Origin: Bacteroides sp. 224
GTDB lineage: Bacteria; Bacteroidota; Bacteroidia; Bacteroidales; Bacteroidaceae
DNA length: 51,621 nucleotides
Direction: 5' to 3'
Assembly (NCBI RefSeq): GCF_010500995.1
Contig: NZ_QVMK01000018.1
Location: forward strand, 1 to 51,621
Positions 50,880 to 51,621 of this stretch are shown here, piece by piece. The notes under the pieces are model-generated. The model saw nothing but the letters and a program-made list of their open reading frames with translations, was not told the DNA's origin and did no database searches. The translations under genes were made by a program, and so were the position numbers. The first letter of the stretch is position 1. The number at the start of each line of letters is the position of its first letter.

Positions 50880-51621
50880 TCACAGCCCCTCTATCTCCTC
50901 TATCGACAGCCCTGTTGCTTGAGCTATAATATCAGCCGCTACTCCAAGCTGCTTGAATTTTCGTGCATTAGCAATTTTTTCTTCTTTTACACCTTCTTCA
51001 CGACCTTCTTCACGACCTTCTTCACGACCAATTTTCAGACCTTGCTCCATTCCTTTCTGCAAGCCTTGCTCCATTCCTGCTTTTAATCCTCTTCGCTCTG
51101 CACTACTGTATAGCGTTTTCTCCACACTAATAATATCCCAAAACTTCTCATAACCCAGCAGTTGAGCATCAGTAAAGGCAGATTCCTCTAAGGCAGTAAC
51201 AGCCTTCTTTATTTGTGGGTTATCCATTAGCTCTTGCGGAACTTCTCTTGTATGTTGGCTGATTTCCGTAAGATAACGAAGCCACAATACCTGCATTTTC
51301 TTAGCAGCGTAGGTGTTGGGTGTAAACTTGGGAAGCTCAACAAATATCAGGTGAAGACCGTTGATTACCTTTTCAGTATGCTCTACGTGCACCAGTTTGT
51401 AGTAATGGTAATAGCCCTCTAAATCCGATTCGAATACTTCATTTACCAGGTTGAGTGAATATACCGGTTGCAAAAGCTCATAATGTTCGCCGGTATCTAT
51501 CTGCCGAACATAAGCCTTGGAGGCATTGAACAATACACGCTGCTTAAACTCGGGCGACCATATCATTTGCATCTCTACAATAAACTGCCTGCCTTGTTTG
51601 TCTTTACAGCGAACGTCTACA
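50880..51621 (-). CDS. Rpn/PD-(D/E)XK nuclease family transposase-like protein, 5' end cut by the window
   Basis: The minus-strand frame stays open to the window edge. Ahead of the first internal ATG (51572) it reads DVRCKDKQGRQFIVEMQ, the conserved catalytic core of Rpn-type recombination-promoting nucleases, so the true start lies beyond 51621. At least 246 residues are visible. WSPEFKQRVLFNASKAYVRQI and HLIFVELPKF follow the family pattern. The C-terminal part is low-complexity (MEQGLQKGMEQGLKIG, then GREE repeated three times), encoded by a 12-base tandem repeat. In E. coli, Rpn proteins cause RecA-independent recombination; here they are common and probably not autonomous transposons. 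The frame looks intact. Confidence 0.85.
   Translation of the reverse strand, partial: VDVRCKDKQGRQFIVEMQMIWSPEFKQRVLFNASKAYVRQIDTGEHYELLQPVYSLNLVNEVFESDLEGYYHYYKLVHVEHTEKVINGLHLIFVELPKFTPNTYAAKKMQVLWLRYLTEISQHTREVPQELMDNPQIKKAVTALEESAFTDAQLLGYEKFWDIISVEKTLYSSAERRGLKAGMEQGLQKGMEQGLKIGREEGREEGREEGVKEEKIANARKFKQLGVAADIIAQATGLSIEEIEGL

Noticed and set aside
1..51621. tRNA or rRNA genes, complete insertion sequences, prophage genes
   Set aside because: None recognised on either strand in the read-through; the only transposase-like gene is the partial Rpn family gene at the right edge.

Overview
The window looks like chromosomal DNA of a Bacteroides-type bacterium (order Bacteroidales). Evidence: promoters matching the Bacteroides -7/-33 consensus (TAnnTTTG, TTTG), almost no strong Shine-Dalgarno sites, an 1,096-residue SecA of the Bacteroidetes type, fimbrillin-family lipoproteins, a TonB-receptor/DUF4249 pair, and an ilvD-ilvB-ilvN-thioesterase-ilvC operon. 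No rRNA, tRNA, CRISPR array, prophage or complete insertion sequence was seen.

Layout. 1-8.1 kb (minus strand): edge of a small gene, a small acidic protein, a DUF6340-like lipoprotein, secA, a degenerate alkaline-phosphatase-superfamily protein and an Lnb-type lipoprotein N-acyltransferase candidate; the last two overlap by 4 bases. 8.1-16.2 kb (plus): a repeat-rich gap, then an envelope-biogenesis run: coaX, outer-membrane barrel protein, TPR protein, lptC, a CNNM/CorC-type protein and a PpiD-like foldase. 16.3-17.6 kb: a UPF0597 (L-cysteine desulfidase/serine dehydratase-like) gene. 17.8-26.4 kb: six consecutive fimbrillin-like lipoproteins, two with GLUG-type adhesin modules and one with three fimbrillin-like units. 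26.5-30.8 kb: a compact three-gene cassette (membrane-anchored TerB-C-like protein, P-loop ATPase with a PH-like domain, TelA), the best candidate for an uncharacterised system. 30.9-31.5 kb: slyD. 31.5-32.5 kb: a gap packed with repeats and an attenuator. 32.5-38.7 kb: the branched-chain amino-acid operon. 38.7-43 kb: a structured RNA candidate, small lipoprotein, tiny ORF, a Ser/Thr kinase coupled to a Bacteroidetes HTH-like partner, and a BspA-type LRR protein. 43.1-51.6 kb: TonB receptor + DUF4249 lipoprotein, GH29 fucosidase, SF1 helicase, M48 lipoprotein metallopeptidase and a partial Rpn/PD-(D/E)XK transposase-family gene.

The strongest regulatory finding is a complete ilv attenuator upstream of ilvD: a 23-residue leader peptide with 10 Ile/Leu/Val residues, an antiterminator arm covering its stop codon, and a strong terminator whose 5' arm is an exact 10-base complement of that arm. 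The strongest unexplained structure is a set of three intergenic arrays, each about four copies of a degenerate 22-bp unit, with the same period but different sequence. There is also a large set of inverted repeats built from short reiterated words at gene ends; related word repeats occur inside coding starts (ilvB and two fimbrillin signal peptides).

All calls come from reading the sequence and family knowledge; no database search was possible.
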